In this document: piece by piece, positions 35,733 through 45,092 of the stretch
Numbering within the stretch: position 1 is the stretch's first letter
How the letters are laid out: each line of letters opens with the position of its first letter
From: Sphingomonas glacialis
GTDB taxonomy: Bacteria; Pseudomonadota; Alphaproteobacteria; Sphingomonadales; Sphingomonadaceae
DNA length: 64,000 bases
NCBI RefSeq assembly: GCF_014653575.1
Contig: NZ_BNAQ01000003.1
Span: 372,001-436,000 of the forward strand
Direction of reading: 5' to 3'
The notes under the pieces: model-generated
The model's database searches: none
What the model saw: the letters and a program-made list of their open reading frames with translations, nothing else
What the model was told of the DNA's origin: nothing
Position numbers and translations under genes: made by a program

Positions 35733-38456
35733 TCAGGCGGGTTCGCGCGCCTCATGCCCCGTTTGCACGGCGGAGGGAAGCGCTCCCGCACGCGCGACCG
35801 CTTCGTCGAGCGTGCAGCGCGTAATCTTCACCCCCGGCGGGAAGGCGGTGAGCAGGCGCGACGGCATCGCCGCGGAAAGCAGGACGAACAGCCCGTGGTC
35901 GTCGGCGCGGCGGATCAGCCGGCCGAACGCCTGCGCCATGCGCGCGCGGACGATCCGGTCGTCATAGCGGCTGCCGCCTCCGGCGAGCCGCCGAGCGGCG
36001 TGAAGCACGGTCGGCTTGGGCCACGGCACGCCCTCGAGCACGACGAGCCGCAGCGAGCGGCCGGGCACGTCGACCCCGTCGCGCAAGGCATCGGTGCCGA
36101 GCAGCGAGGCGGCGGGATCGTCGCGGAAGATGTCGACCAGGGTGCCGGTGTCGATCGGGTCGACATGCTGCGCATAGAGCGGCAGCCCCTCGCGGGCGAG
36201 GCGGTCGGCGATGCGGGCATGGACTCCGCGCAGCCGCCGGATCGCGGTGAACAGTCCGAGCATCCCGCCGCCGCTCGCGACGCCGAGCTTGGCATAAGCG
36301 TTGGCGAGCGCGCCCATGTCGCCGCGCTTGACGTCGGTGACGATCAGCACCTCGGCCTGGTCGGCATAATTGAACGGCGATGTCGCGGCGAAGCGGCTCG
36401 CGCCGCGCAACAGATGGTTGGCGCCGGTGCGCGACTCGGCGACGCCCCAGCCTTCCTCGCCATCGGTCCCGCCGCCGCGCAGCGTCGCCGAGGTGACGAG
36501 CACGCCGTGCGCTTGCTTGAGTACGGTTTCGGCGAAGGGCCGCGTCGGGTCGAGCCAGTGGCGGTGGAGGCCGATATCGTATTCGCGCCCCTCGACTCGG
36601 TCGACCGCGAGCCAGTCGACGAAATCGGGCGAAGCTGGCCCGCCGATCCGGGCAAGCAGCGACAGCCATGCCGCGACCGTCTCGGCGCGCCAGCCGAGCG
36701 AGGCGACAGCGCCTTCGATCCGCGCGCGCGCCTGGCCGTCCATCCAGTCGGGCCCTTCCTCGAGCACCGCCTCGAGCCGGCGTCCGAGCGCGACGAGTGG
36801 CCGGACGAGCGCATCGAGCGCATGCGCGGCGGGACCCGCGGCTTCAACCAGGCCGGGGTCGGGCTCAGCGAGTTCGGTCTCGAGCGCATAGCCCGCATCG
36901 CCTTCTGCCTCGGCGCGCGCGTAGGTCAGTCCGCGGACGGCCGCGAGCAGCGTCTCGATCGGGCCGAACGGCGCGCCTTCGCCGATCCGCTGGAGCCAGC
37001 CGTCGCTCGCCAGGCCCTGCGCCGCCACCACCGCATCGGCGATCGCGCGTGCGCCGCCCTCGTCATAGCTGGCCACGTCGGAGAGGCGTGCGGCAAGCCC
37101 GCGCCGCCGCCCGCGTCCGCCCGATTCGGGGCCGAGCACCCAGCGGCGGAGTTCGATCGTCTCGGAGCCCGTCAGCGCGGTCGAGAACATCGCATCGGCG
37201 GCATCGAACAAATGATGGCCCTCGTCGAACACGTAGCGCGTCGGACGCGTCGTCGATTCGCGGCCGCGCGCGGCATTGACCATCACCAGCGCATGGTTGG
37301 CGATGACCAGATCGGCGTCGGCGCTGGCGCGCGCGGCCTTTTCGATGAAGCACTTCCGGTAATGCGGGCAGCCGGCATAGACGCACTCGCCGCGCCGGTC
37401 GGTCAGCGCGGTCGCGCCATTGCGACGGAACAGCGTGGGGAGCCAGCCGGGTAGATCGCCACCGACCATGTCGCCATCGGCACTATACGCCGCCCAGCGC
37501 GCGACGAGCTGCGCGAGGATCGCGGCGCGGCCGGCGAAACCGCCCTGCAGCGCATCTTCGAGATTGAGCAGGCAGAGGTAATTCTCGCGCCCCTTGCGCG
37601 TGACGACTTTCGCGCGGCGCGTCGCGGCGTCGGGGAAGAGGCGCGCGCTTTCATGGCCCAACTGGCGTTGCAGCGCCTTGGTGAAGGTCGACACCCACAC
37701 TGCGCCATCGGCCTTCTCGGCCCAGAGCGAGGCGGGGGCGAGATAGCCGAGCGTCTTGCCGATCCCGGTGCCGGCCTCCGCAAGCACCATGTTGGGTGCG
37801 CCGTGCGCCATGCGCGGGGCGAACGCCTCGCGTGCCGCCTGGGCGTAAGCGCGTTGGCCCGAGCGTTGCTCGGCGGCACTCCCGGTGAGGCGCGCGAGCC
37901 GCGCCTGGGTCTCGTCGGCATCGAGCGTGACGGTGCGCGGCTGTGGGCGCGGTGCGCCTTCGGACCATTCGCCGAGTTTCGAGAACAGCCAGCGTTCGGC
38001 GACGTCGGGGGTCTTGAGCCGTTGCGCAAGGATCGGCGCCCAGGTCCAGCGCAGTTTGAACAGCGATTGCGCCGCGGTCCATGCGCCCTCGCGCTCGGGC
38101 CAGTCGGTGCCGGGCTCGGTCATGCCGAGCAGCGCCACCGCGGCGTCACGCAGGAAGGCGGCGATCTCACCGTCCTCGCTCGGAGCTTCCAGCCCTGCAA
38201 CGCGCGCTAAGCCGCGCGGCGTCGGCACCATGAAGCGCGCGGGGCACAGGAAGGCGAACAGTTCGAGCAGGTCGAGCCCCGACAGGTCGGCATAGCCGAG
38301 CCGCTGCCCGATCAACGCTGTGTTGAGCAGGATGACGGGGGTATCGGCGGCAATGCGGATCGCCTCGCCGCGTCCGATCGGTCGCGTGCCTTCGGCATCG
38401 GCGATCCAGATGCCGCTGTGGCTCGCATGGAGCGCGGGATAGGGGAGCGCGGTCAC
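35733..38456 (-). CDS. DinG/XPD-type ATP-dependent DNA helicase
   Basis: The 907-residue helicase has an alphaproteobacterial N-terminal extension of about 220 residues, Walker A AEAGTGIGKTLGYLAP, a four-Cys iron-sulfur site (YLCLLN... and ECVYAGCPHYRKC), DEGHH (motif II) and the C-terminal helicase motif FGRLIRR. Fe-S superfamily 2 helicases of this group unwind forked or damaged DNA 5'-3'. The start is GTG. It sits upstream of sixA on the same strand. Confidence 0.92.
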   Translation of the reverse strand: MTALPYPALHASHSGIWIADAEGTRPIGRGEAIRIAADTPVILLNTALIGQRLGYADLSGLDLLELFAFLCPARFMVPTPRGLARVAGLEAPSEDGEIAAFLRDAAVALLGMTEPGTDWPEREGAWTAAQSLFKLRWTWAPILAQRLKTPDVAERWLFSKLGEWSEGAPRPQPRTVTLDADETQARLARLTGSAAEQRSGQRAYAQAAREAFAPRMAHGAPNMVLAEAGTGIGKTLGYLAPASLWAEKADGAVWVSTFTKALQRQLGHESARLFPDAATRRAKVVTRKGRENYLCLLNLEDALQGGFAGRAAILAQLVARWAAYSADGDMVGGDLPGWLPTLFRRNGATALTDRRGECVYAGCPHYRKCFIEKAARASADADLVIANHALVMVNAARGRESTTRPTRYVFDEGHHLFDAADAMFSTALTGSETIELRRWVLGPESGGRGRRRGLAARLSDVASYDEGGARAIADAVVAAQGLASDGWLQRIGEGAPFGPIETLLAAVRGLTYARAEAEGDAGYALETELAEPDPGLVEAAGPAAHALDALVRPLVALGRRLEAVLEEGPDWMDGQARARIEGAVASLGWRAETVAAWLSLLARIGGPASPDFVDWLAVDRVEGREYDIGLHRHWLDPTRPFAETVLKQAHGVLVTSATLRGGGTDGEEGWGVAESRTGANHLLRGASRFAATSPFNYADQAEVLIVTDVKRGDMGALANAYAKLGVASGGGMLGLFTAIRRLRGVHARIADRLAREGLPLYAQHVDPIDTGTLVDIFRDDPAASLLGTDALRDGVDVPGRSLRLVVLEGVPWPKPTVLHAARRLAGGGSRYDDRIVRARMAQAFGRLIRRADDHGLFVLLSAAMPSRLLTAFPPGVKITRCTLDEAVARAGALPSAVQTGHEAREPA

Positions 38457-38535
38457 GCTGGGTATATCGCGTGGCGGGAACGGAATGGCAACGTTGGAGG
38501 GGTGGGTTTGCCGGGTTTATACCCTTCCCTATGCC

Positions 38536-38640
38536 GCTTCCCCGGCGAAGGCCGGGGCCAGGAGCGAAGGTCGCAGTCTTCGTGCGCAACGCCCGCTTGC
38601 AATCGTGCCACGACTGGGCCCCGGCCTTCGCCGGGGAAGC
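38536..38640. repeat. Paired inverted-repeat element (same family as 30.6 kb)
   Basis: Arms at 38536-38561 and 38614-38640 are near-perfect inverse copies (GCTTCCCCGGCGAAGGCC... and its inverse), 52 bp apart. Each arm also forms a CCCCGGC-GAAG-GCCGGGG hairpin. It lies in the intergenic space between the helicase and the Uma2 gene. This two-hairpin layout resembles REP/BIME elements; no RAYT transposase is in the window. Confidence 0.85.
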
Positions 38641-38664
38641 GCTCTGTGGAAGCACCGTTGAGCG

Positions 38665-39237
38665 CTATAGGATGCCCCGTCCGTCGATCGTCAGGTCCGG
38701 CATGGTCGCACTGGTCACCTCGCCCTCGAGCTGCACCGTGCGCCGCGCGGCGAAGCCGTCCACTCCCGGCTCCCAGAACTGGTGCACCTCGGCGGTCGGC
38801 AAGGCCACGACCCAGTATTCGGGCACGCCCTGCGCTGCATACATCGCGCACTTCATGCCGAGATCGCGCGCAGCTGTGCTGTCCGCCACCTCGATGACGA
38901 TCGCGAGGTCGTCGATCTCATAATAGCGCGAGTCCGTCCCGCCGATTGCGACGATGACATCGGGCTGCAACAGGCTGTGTTCCGACAGCGCGAGCGATGC
39001 TTCGCAAAACGCCTTATACGGCGAGCCCAACGCCGCTAGCGCACTCCGCAGACGATAGGTCAGGTCGTTCTTGATATGATTGTGCCGCCGGAATTCCGCG
39101 TTCATGACCTCGATCACCCCGTCGATCAATTCGACCTTGCCGTACGCGTCAAACACGCCCGCGCGATCGAGGATGGTAAAATCCTCGATGCGGAGCTTCA
39201 GGCGATGCGGCTCGGTCAGGGACGGCGGCATATTCAT
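38665..39237 (-). CDS. Uma2 family (DUF820) protein, restriction-nuclease-like fold
   Basis: The 190-residue protein has the Uma2 pattern: ELIDGVIEVMN, a central LLQPDVIVAIGG with Asp and acidic LAIVIEVADSTAARDLGMKCAMYAAQGVPEYWVV (E-x-K type catalytic centre). Uma2 proteins are PD-(D/E)XK-fold enzymes of unknown natural role, often in many copies in cyanobacteria and scattered elsewhere. It stands alone, divergent from the LysRS gene with 54 bp between starts. It could be a gained accessory gene. Confidence 0.87.
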   Translation of the reverse strand: MNMPPSLTEPHRLKLRIEDFTILDRAGVFDAYGKVELIDGVIEVMNAEFRRHNHIKNDLTYRLRSALAALGSPYKAFCEASLALSEHSLLQPDVIVAIGGTDSRYYEIDDLAIVIEVADSTAARDLGMKCAMYAAQGVPEYWVVALPTAEVHQFWEPGVDGFAARRTVQLEGEVTSATMPDLTIDGRGIL

Positions 39238-39291
39238 GGGCTAACCATAGCATTTGCGCTCGCGCGCCTAAAGCGTCAAACGCATGCGCAT

Positions 39292-40860
39292 ATGACCGAC
39301 ACAGCCCTCCGCACCGCCGCATTCGATTCCAAGGCCTGGCCGTATGAGGAAGCGCGCAAGCTGCTCAAGCGCTATCCCGATGGCAAGCCGGGCAACCAGC
39401 CCGTCATCTTCGAGACGGGCTATGGTCCCTCGGGCCTGCCGCATATCGGCACCTTCAACGAAGTGCTGCGCACGACCATGGTGCGCCACGCGTTCCAGAC
39501 GCTGTCGGACGCGCCGACCCGGCTGATCGAGTTCAGCGATGACATGGACGGCCTGCGCAAGGTGCCCGACAACGTCCCCAACCAGGCGATGCTGACCGAG
39601 CATCTCGGCAAGCCGCTCAGCCGCATTCCCGATCCGTTCGAGAAGTTCGAGAGCTTCGCGGCACACAACAATGCGATGCTGCGCGACTTCCTCGATCGCT
39701 TCGGCTTCGAATATGAGTTCATCTCCTCGGCTTCGCAATATGAAGCGGGCGTGTTTGACGATGCGCTGAAGGGCGTGCTGCGCCATTACGCCGGGATCAT
39801 GGGCGTGATGCTCCCCACGCTGCGCAAGGAGCGCGCCGCGACCTATTCGCCGATCCTGCCGATCAGCCCCAAGACCGGGGTGGTGCTCCAGGTCCCGGTC
39901 GAGGTGGTCAATGTCGAGGAGGGCACGATCCGCTTCACCGACAGCGACGGCGAGGTGCTCGTGCAATCGGTGCTCGGCGGCCAGGCCAAGCTGCAGTGGA
40001 AGGTCGACTGGGCGATGCGCTGGGTCGCGCTCGGCGTTGATTACGAGATGTACGGCAAGGATCTGATCGACAGCGGCGTGCAGTCGGGCAAGATCGCGCG
40101 CGTGCTCGGCGGTCGCCCGCCCGAGGGGCTGATCTACGAGATGTTCCTCGACGAAAAGGGCGAGAAGATCTCCAAGTCGAAGGGCAATGGCCTGACGCTC
40201 GAGCAGTGGCTCGATTACGGGACGCAGGAGAGCTTGTCGTTCTTCGCGTACCGCGAGCCCAAGAAGGCCAAGCAGCTCCATATCGGCGTCATCCCGCGCG
40301 CGGTGGATGATTATTTCCAGTTCCGCGCCAGCTACGCCGCGCAGCCGGTCGAGCAGAAGCTCGGCAATCCGGTGCACCACATCCATGACGGCGACGTGCC
40401 CGGGACCAACCCGCCGGTCACCTTCGGCCTGCTGCTCAACCTTGTCGGCGTGCTCGGCGCGGGCGCGACCGCCGAACAGGTCCACGGCTATCTCAGCAAC
40501 TATGTCGAGGGCGCGATTACACACGAGCTCGACGCGCTGATCGGCCATGCGCTGGCGTACAACCGCGATTACGTCGCGCCGACGCTCCAGCGCCGCAAGC
40601 CCGAGGGGATCGAGGTCGCAGCGCTCGAACGGCTCGACCGTGAGCTCGCCGCGGTGCCGGCCGACAGCTCCGCGGTCGATCTGCAGAACATCGTCTATGC
40701 GATCGGCAACGAAGGCGGCTTCGAACCGCTGCGTGCCTGGTTCGGGGCCTTGTACGAGACGCTGCTCGGATCGAGCCAGGGGCCGCGGATGGGGAGCTTC
40801 ATCGCGCTCTACGGGGTCGAGAATACGCGCAAACTGATCGCCGAGGCGCTCGCTCGCTAA
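39292..40860 (+). CDS. lysS: Lysyl-tRNA synthetase, class I
   Basis: The 522-residue enzyme has the class I signatures GPSGLPHIGTFNEV (HIGH-like) and EKISKSKGNGLT (KMSKS-like), and the C-terminal anticodon-binding helical bundle. Most bacteria use an unrelated class II LysRS; class I is found in archaea and many alphaproteobacteria. The ATG at 39292 gives the family N-terminus (ALRTAAFDSKAWPYEEARKLL); the upstream extension is antisense to the Uma2 gene. No ribosome site stands out. Confidence 0.94.
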   Translation: MTDTALRTAAFDSKAWPYEEARKLLKRYPDGKPGNQPVIFETGYGPSGLPHIGTFNEVLRTTMVRHAFQTLSDAPTRLIEFSDDMDGLRKVPDNVPNQAMLTEHLGKPLSRIPDPFEKFESFAAHNNAMLRDFLDRFGFEYEFISSASQYEAGVFDDALKGVLRHYAGIMGVMLPTLRKERAATYSPILPISPKTGVVLQVPVEVVNVEEGTIRFTDSDGEVLVQSVLGGQAKLQWKVDWAMRWVALGVDYEMYGKDLIDSGVQSGKIARVLGGRPPEGLIYEMFLDEKGEKISKSKGNGLTLEQWLDYGTQESLSFFAYREPKKAKQLHIGVIPRAVDDYFQFRASYAAQPVEQKLGNPVHHIHDGDVPGTNPPVTFGLLLNLVGVLGAGATAEQVHGYLSNYVEGAITHELDALIGHALAYNRDYVAPTLQRRKPEGIEVAALERLDRELAAVPADSSAVDLQNIVYAIGNEGGFEPLRAWFGALYETLLGSSQGPRMGSFIALYGVENTRKLIAEALAR

Positions 40861-40876
40861 GCGTACTTGCGGCCAT

Positions 40877-40909
40877 GCGGGGTCGGCGCGGGGTCGGCGC
40901 GGGGTCGGC
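40877..40909. repeat. Short tandem repeat, three 11-bp units
   Basis: GCGGGGTCGGC is present three times in a row and begins a fourth, in the 98-bp gap between lysS and nhaA. It may vary in copy number through slippage. It sits about 50 bp upstream of the nhaA start, so unit changes could alter spacing in the leader. Confidence 0.8.
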
Positions 40910-40958
40910 GCGGGCCGATCCCGCTGGTCTTTGTGCGGCGCGGCGATAGGGTAGCGCG

Positions 40959-42179
40959 ATGACCAAGCGCAAAGCCTCTGCGCCGTTCCGCACCGTGCGG
41001 TCGGCGCTCCGCACCTTTCTGCATCAAGAGGCGGCGGGCGGGATTGTCTTGATGGCGACCGCGGCGCTGGCGCTGATCGTCGCCAATTCTCCGCTCGCTG
41101 CGCCCTATTTCGCGCTGCTCCACCATGCCACCGGCCCGACGCTGGCGCCGGCGATCGGCCCGATGACAGTCCATCTGTGGATCAATGACGGCCTGATGGC
41201 GGTGTTCTTCCTGCTCGTCGGGCTCGAGATCAAGCGCGAGCTGATCGACGGGCAATTGGCGAGCCCGGCGCGGCGGCGCTTGCCGATCATCGCGGCGGCG
41301 GCGGGGATGGCGGTGCCCGCCTTGGTCTATCTCGCGATCACCGGTGGCGCCGCGGACTTGCAGCCCGGCTGGGCGATCCCGGCGGCGACCGACATCGCCT
41401 TTGCGATCGGCGTGCTTGCCTTGCTCGGCAGCCGCGTGCCGCCCGCGCTGAAACTGTTTCTGACGACGGTCGCGATCGTCGACGATTGCGGCGCGGTCGC
41501 GATCATCGCGCTCGCCTACAGCCACGGCATCGACTGGATCGCGCTTGGCGGTGCGGTCGGCGTATTGCTGGTGATGTTCACCTTGAAGCAGCGCCGCGTA
41601 TGGGCGCTGTGGCCATATCTGATCGGCTTTGCCGCGCTGTGGTGGCTGATCCTGCTGTCGGGCGTCCATGCGACGATCGCGGGTGTGCTCGCCGCGACGA
41701 TGATCCCGATCACGCGCTCGCCCGGCGCGCCCGACGACGTATATTCGCCGCTCCACCGGCTCGAACATGCGCTGAGCCCGTGGGTGGCGTTCGGCATCGT
41801 GCCGTTGTTCGCGCTCGCCAATGCCGGTGTATCGCTTGGCGGCGTGAGTCTCGCCACGCTCGGCGATCCGCTCGTGCTCGGCATTGCGGGCGGGCTGTTC
41901 CTCGGCAAGCAAGCGGGAATCATGGGGGGCGTCGCGCTTGCCGAGCGGCTCGGGATCGCGCAGCGCCCCAAGGGGATGCGCTGGATCCAGCTCTACGGCG
42001 TCGCGTTGATCGCCGGGATCGGCTTCACGATGAGCTTGTTCATCGGCGGGCTCGGCTTCCCTGACAGCCCGCATTTGCAGGACGAAGTGAAGATCGGCGT
42101 GCTCGCAGGTTCGATCTTCTCGGCGATCGCGGGCTTTCTCATCCTGCGCTATTGGCCGGTACGGAGGACGCATGCGTAA
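40959..42179 (+). CDS. nhaA: Na+/H+ antiporter NhaA
   Basis: The 406-residue membrane protein shows the NhaA family hallmarks: GGIVLMATAALALIVANSPL in the first helix, VFFLLVGLEIKREL, the TDIAFAIG helix break and the ion-binding Asp pair IVDDCGAVA. It exports Na+ in exchange for protons at alkaline pH. The next gene starts 8 bp before its stop. The C-terminus is short and basic. Confidence 0.95.
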   Translation: MTKRKASAPFRTVRSALRTFLHQEAAGGIVLMATAALALIVANSPLAAPYFALLHHATGPTLAPAIGPMTVHLWINDGLMAVFFLLVGLEIKRELIDGQLASPARRRLPIIAAAAGMAVPALVYLAITGGAADLQPGWAIPAATDIAFAIGVLALLGSRVPPALKLFLTTVAIVDDCGAVAIIALAYSHGIDWIALGGAVGVLLVMFTLKQRRVWALWPYLIGFAALWWLILLSGVHATIAGVLAATMIPITRSPGAPDDVYSPLHRLEHALSPWVAFGIVPLFALANAGVSLGGVSLATLGDPLVLGIAGGLFLGKQAGIMGGVALAERLGIAQRPKGMRWIQLYGVALIAGIGFTMSLFIGGLGFPDSPHLQDEVKIGVLAGSIFSAIAGFLILRYWPVRRTHA

Positions 42180-43176
42180 TTTCTTCTCGCTCGCGCAGCT
42201 TGGCCATGCGCCGGCGCGCGAACTGCACAATGGCGGCTTTACCGCTTATGCCGAGACACCGTCGCGCGCGCGGCGGATCGCGGAGGCGATCGGCGGGGCC
42301 GAGGCGCCGCGCGATCACGGCATGGCGGCGATCGCGGCAGTCCACACCCCCGACTATCTCGCTTTCCTGCGCGAAGCCCCCGCGCGCTGGGCGGCGGCGG
42401 GGCGGCCCGGCGACGCGATGGGCTATGTCTGGCCAATCGTCGGCCGACGCGCGCTCAAGCTCGATCGGATCGACGGGCAGATCGGGCGCTACAGTTTCGA
42501 CGCCTCGACCCCGCTCACCGCGCAGACCTGGGATGCCGCCTATTGGAGCGCGCAAAGCGTGCTCGCCGCGACGCACGCGGTGCTCGACGGCGACCGCGCC
42601 GCCTTCGCCTTATGCCGGCCGCCGGGCCATCATGCCGGGGCGGATTATTATGGCGGCTATTGTTACCTCAACACCGCCGCGATCGCCGCGCAGGCGGCGC
42701 GCGATGCCGGGGCGCGACGCGTCGCGATCCTCGATATCGATTATCACCACGGCAACGGCACGCAGGACATTTTCTGGGAGCGCGGCGACGTGTTCTACGC
42801 GAGCATCCATGCCGATCCCGCGACCGACTATCCCTTCTATTGGGGCCATGCCGACGAGACCGGCGACGGCGACGGGCGCGGCGCGTCGCTCAACCTGCCG
42901 CTGCCGCACGGCACGACGCTCGACCCGTTCCGCCGCGCGCAAGGCGTGGCGCTCGATGCGATCACGCGATTCGCGCCCGATCTGCTCGTGCTGAGCTTCG
43001 GCGCGGACACGTGGGAGGGCGACCCGATCTCGCACTTCAAGCTGACGAGCGCGGATTATACGGTGCTCGCGCGCGACATTGCGGCATGTGGCTGGCCCTG
43101 CGTGATCGCGATGGAAGGGGGCTATGCGCTCGACGCGCTTGGTGCCAATGTCGGGAGCCTGCTTACCGGATTTTAG
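42172..43176 (+). CDS. Histone deacetylase superfamily protein (acetylpolyamine amidohydrolase-like)
   Basis: The 334-residue zinc hydrolase has the catalytic RPPGHHAG pair, metal ligands in ILDIDYHHGNGTQDIF and an Asp in SFGADTWEGDP, with a Gly-rich EGGYALDALG motif near the end. Bacterial members deacetylate acetylated polyamines or other amides. It overlaps the end of nhaA by 8 bp and is followed by a diguanylate cyclase. The natural substrate is unknown. Confidence 0.92.
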   Translation: MRNFFSLAQLGHAPARELHNGGFTAYAETPSRARRIAEAIGGAEAPRDHGMAAIAAVHTPDYLAFLREAPARWAAAGRPGDAMGYVWPIVGRRALKLDRIDGQIGRYSFDASTPLTAQTWDAAYWSAQSVLAATHAVLDGDRAAFALCRPPGHHAGADYYGGYCYLNTAAIAAQAARDAGARRVAILDIDYHHGNGTQDIFWERGDVFYASIHADPATDYPFYWGHADETGDGDGRGASLNLPLPHGTTLDPFRRAQGVALDAITRFAPDLLVLSFGADTWEGDPISHFKLTSADYTVLARDIAACGWPCVIAMEGGYALDALGANVGSLLTGF

Positions 43177-43224
43177 CCGCGATTGCCGGTGTCTTCTTGG
43201 GTCCACAGCGCGTAGGCTTGACAT

Positions 43225-45018
43225 ATGTTGGCCGAGTTCCGCGTTACGTTCTCCTTTCGGTCCGCCATTCGGGCGGTGGTGATCGGCTTGCTCGTTTTTG
43301 CGGCCTCCGCTGCGGCGATCCGCTTCACGCGCTTCGGCGGCGGACCCGCCTGCCTGTGGTTTGCCACCGCGATCCTGATCGTCGAACTGGTGGTGCGGTC
43401 GCCCCGCGCCTGGCTCTTGCCGGTGACGGCCGCGATGATCGGGGGCGTCGTTGCGACGGGGCAGTTCGGGATCGGCTATGGCTATGCGCCACTCGTCACC
43501 GCGTGCACGATCGGCGAAGCGATCCTCGCGGCATGGCTGTTGCGGCGCGGCCGCGGCAGCGGGGCCGATCTCGGATCGCTGCGCGGCGTCTTCCTGTTCA
43601 TCGCGGTGGCGGGCGGGATCGCGCCCGCAGTCTCCGGGATCGGCGGTGCGGCGACGATCGCGCTGGCGACGCCGACGGGTTTCGCCAGCAACTGGCTGAG
43701 CTGGTATCTCGGCCACGCGCTCGGCAATCTCACGCTCGCACCGGTCGTGCTGCTCGCGCTCAATGGCGAGATGTTCGCCGGGATCGCGCGTATGCGCTTG
43801 GCACGCAAGCTCGAGGGCGCGGGGCTGATCCTGGTGACGATCGCGGTGACGCGGCTCGTCTTCGGGCAGGAGACGTTTCCGCTGCTGTTCGTGCCGCTCC
43901 TTCCGCTGATGATCGCGGCGTTCCGCTTCGGCCGGATCGGCGGCGCGATCACGATCGTGATCCTCGCGACGATCGGCGCGACGTTCACGATCGGCGGGAG
44001 CGGCCCGATCCGCATGATCAGCGGCGGCACGTACGAACGTGTGCTGTTCCTGCAATTCTATCTGGCGACCGCAGTCGTCATGACCTTGCTGATCGCGGCC
44101 GAGCTCAACCAGCGCAGGCGACTGGTGGTCGCGCTGCGCGCGAGCGAAGCGCGCTATCGCCTGATCACCGACAAATCGACCGATATCATTCTGACGCAGA
44201 CCGTCGCGGGCGTGATCGATTATGCCTCCGCCTCGATCCTCCCGCTGGCGGGCTATGAACCGGCTGACCTGATCGGCATCGCGGCCGGAACGCTCGTGCA
44301 GTCCGAGGATCTGCCGATCGTGACCAAGACCATCCGCGACGCGCTCGCGAACCCGGCGGCGACCTTCATCGTCGAATATCGCGGGCGCAAGGCTGACGGG
44401 ACGATGCTGTGGTGCGAAAGCCATACGCGCGCGATCACCGACGAGGATGGCAAGGTCGTCGGCACGGTGAGCGCGATTCGCGACATTTCGCGGCACAAAC
44501 AGCTGCAGGCTGCGCTCGCGCAGGCGGCGCAGACCGATCCGCTGACGGGGATCGTCAATCGCCGCGCGTTCGACGTGGCGCTCGATCAGCGCCTCGCCGA
44601 TGTCGCGGCGGGACGCGGGATCGGCGTGTGCGCGGTGCTCGATCTCGACTTCTTCAAGCGCGTCAACGATCGCCACGGCCATGATGCGGGCGACCGCGTG
44701 CTGTGCACCTTCGTCGATGTCGCCCGGCGCTCGCTGCGTGCCGAGGACTTGATCGCGCGGCTCGGCGGCGAGGAGTTCGCGCTGATCATCTGGAACGCCG
44801 ACTTGGCAGAGGCGCATGCGATCTGCGAGCGTTTGCGGCGTAAGATCGCCGATCTGTCGGTCACGACCGGGTTCGGCGAGGATATCCGCTTCACCTTCAG
44901 CGGCGGGCTGGCACCGCTCCGCGCGGGGCGTTCGCGCCAGCATATCCTGCGGCATGCCGACGAGGCCTTGTACCGCGCGAAGAACGCCGGGCGGAACCGG
45001 CTCGAACTGTCGAGCTAA
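43225..45018 (+). CDS. MASE1-PAS-GGDEF diguanylate cyclase
   Basis: The 597-residue protein has an N-terminal MASE1 membrane domain of about eight helices (residues 10-300), a PAS domain (about 310-425, ITDKSTDIILTQTVAG) and a GGDEF domain. The active-site loop is GGEEF at 514-518, preceded by an intact inhibitory I-site RAED at 505-508. It should make c-di-GMP and be product-inhibited. It has no EAL domain. It starts 48 bp after the deacetylase gene and ends at a strong terminator. Confidence 0.93.
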   Translation: MLAEFRVTFSFRSAIRAVVIGLLVFAASAAAIRFTRFGGGPACLWFATAILIVELVVRSPRAWLLPVTAAMIGGVVATGQFGIGYGYAPLVTACTIGEAILAAWLLRRGRGSGADLGSLRGVFLFIAVAGGIAPAVSGIGGAATIALATPTGFASNWLSWYLGHALGNLTLAPVVLLALNGEMFAGIARMRLARKLEGAGLILVTIAVTRLVFGQETFPLLFVPLLPLMIAAFRFGRIGGAITIVILATIGATFTIGGSGPIRMISGGTYERVLFLQFYLATAVVMTLLIAAELNQRRRLVVALRASEARYRLITDKSTDIILTQTVAGVIDYASASILPLAGYEPADLIGIAAGTLVQSEDLPIVTKTIRDALANPAATFIVEYRGRKADGTMLWCESHTRAITDEDGKVVGTVSAIRDISRHKQLQAALAQAAQTDPLTGIVNRRAFDVALDQRLADVAAGRGIGVCAVLDLDFFKRVNDRHGHDAGDRVLCTFVDVARRSLRAEDLIARLGGEEFALIIWNADLAEAHAICERLRRKIADLSVTTGFGEDIRFTFSGGLAPLRAGRSRQHILRHADEALYRAKNAGRNRLELSS

Positions 45019-45030
45019 GCGCACAAACGA

Positions 45031-45063
45031 AAGGGGCGGCGCGACCCGGTCGCACCGCCCCTT
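45031..45063. terminator. Bidirectional terminator between the GGDEF gene and etfA
   Basis: AAGGGGCGG and CCGCCCCTT flank GCGAC/GTCGC, giving an interrupted stem of about 14 bp with a three-base loop and one bulged pair. It lies between convergent genes, and its ends (AA.../...TT) give a short U-run on each transcript. Confidence 0.7.
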
Positions 45064-45092
45064 GCTACGTGAGGTCGCCCTCGCGCTTCGCT

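Noticed and set aside
35676..37454. A 592-residue plus-strand frame opposite the helicase gene
   Set aside because: Antisense shadow; the helicase motifs on the minus strand are intact.
42610..45024. An 804-residue antisense frame over the deacetylase and GGDEF genes
   Set aside because: Composition is Arg/Asp/Glu repeats typical of a reverse shadow; both sense genes have complete catalytic motifs.
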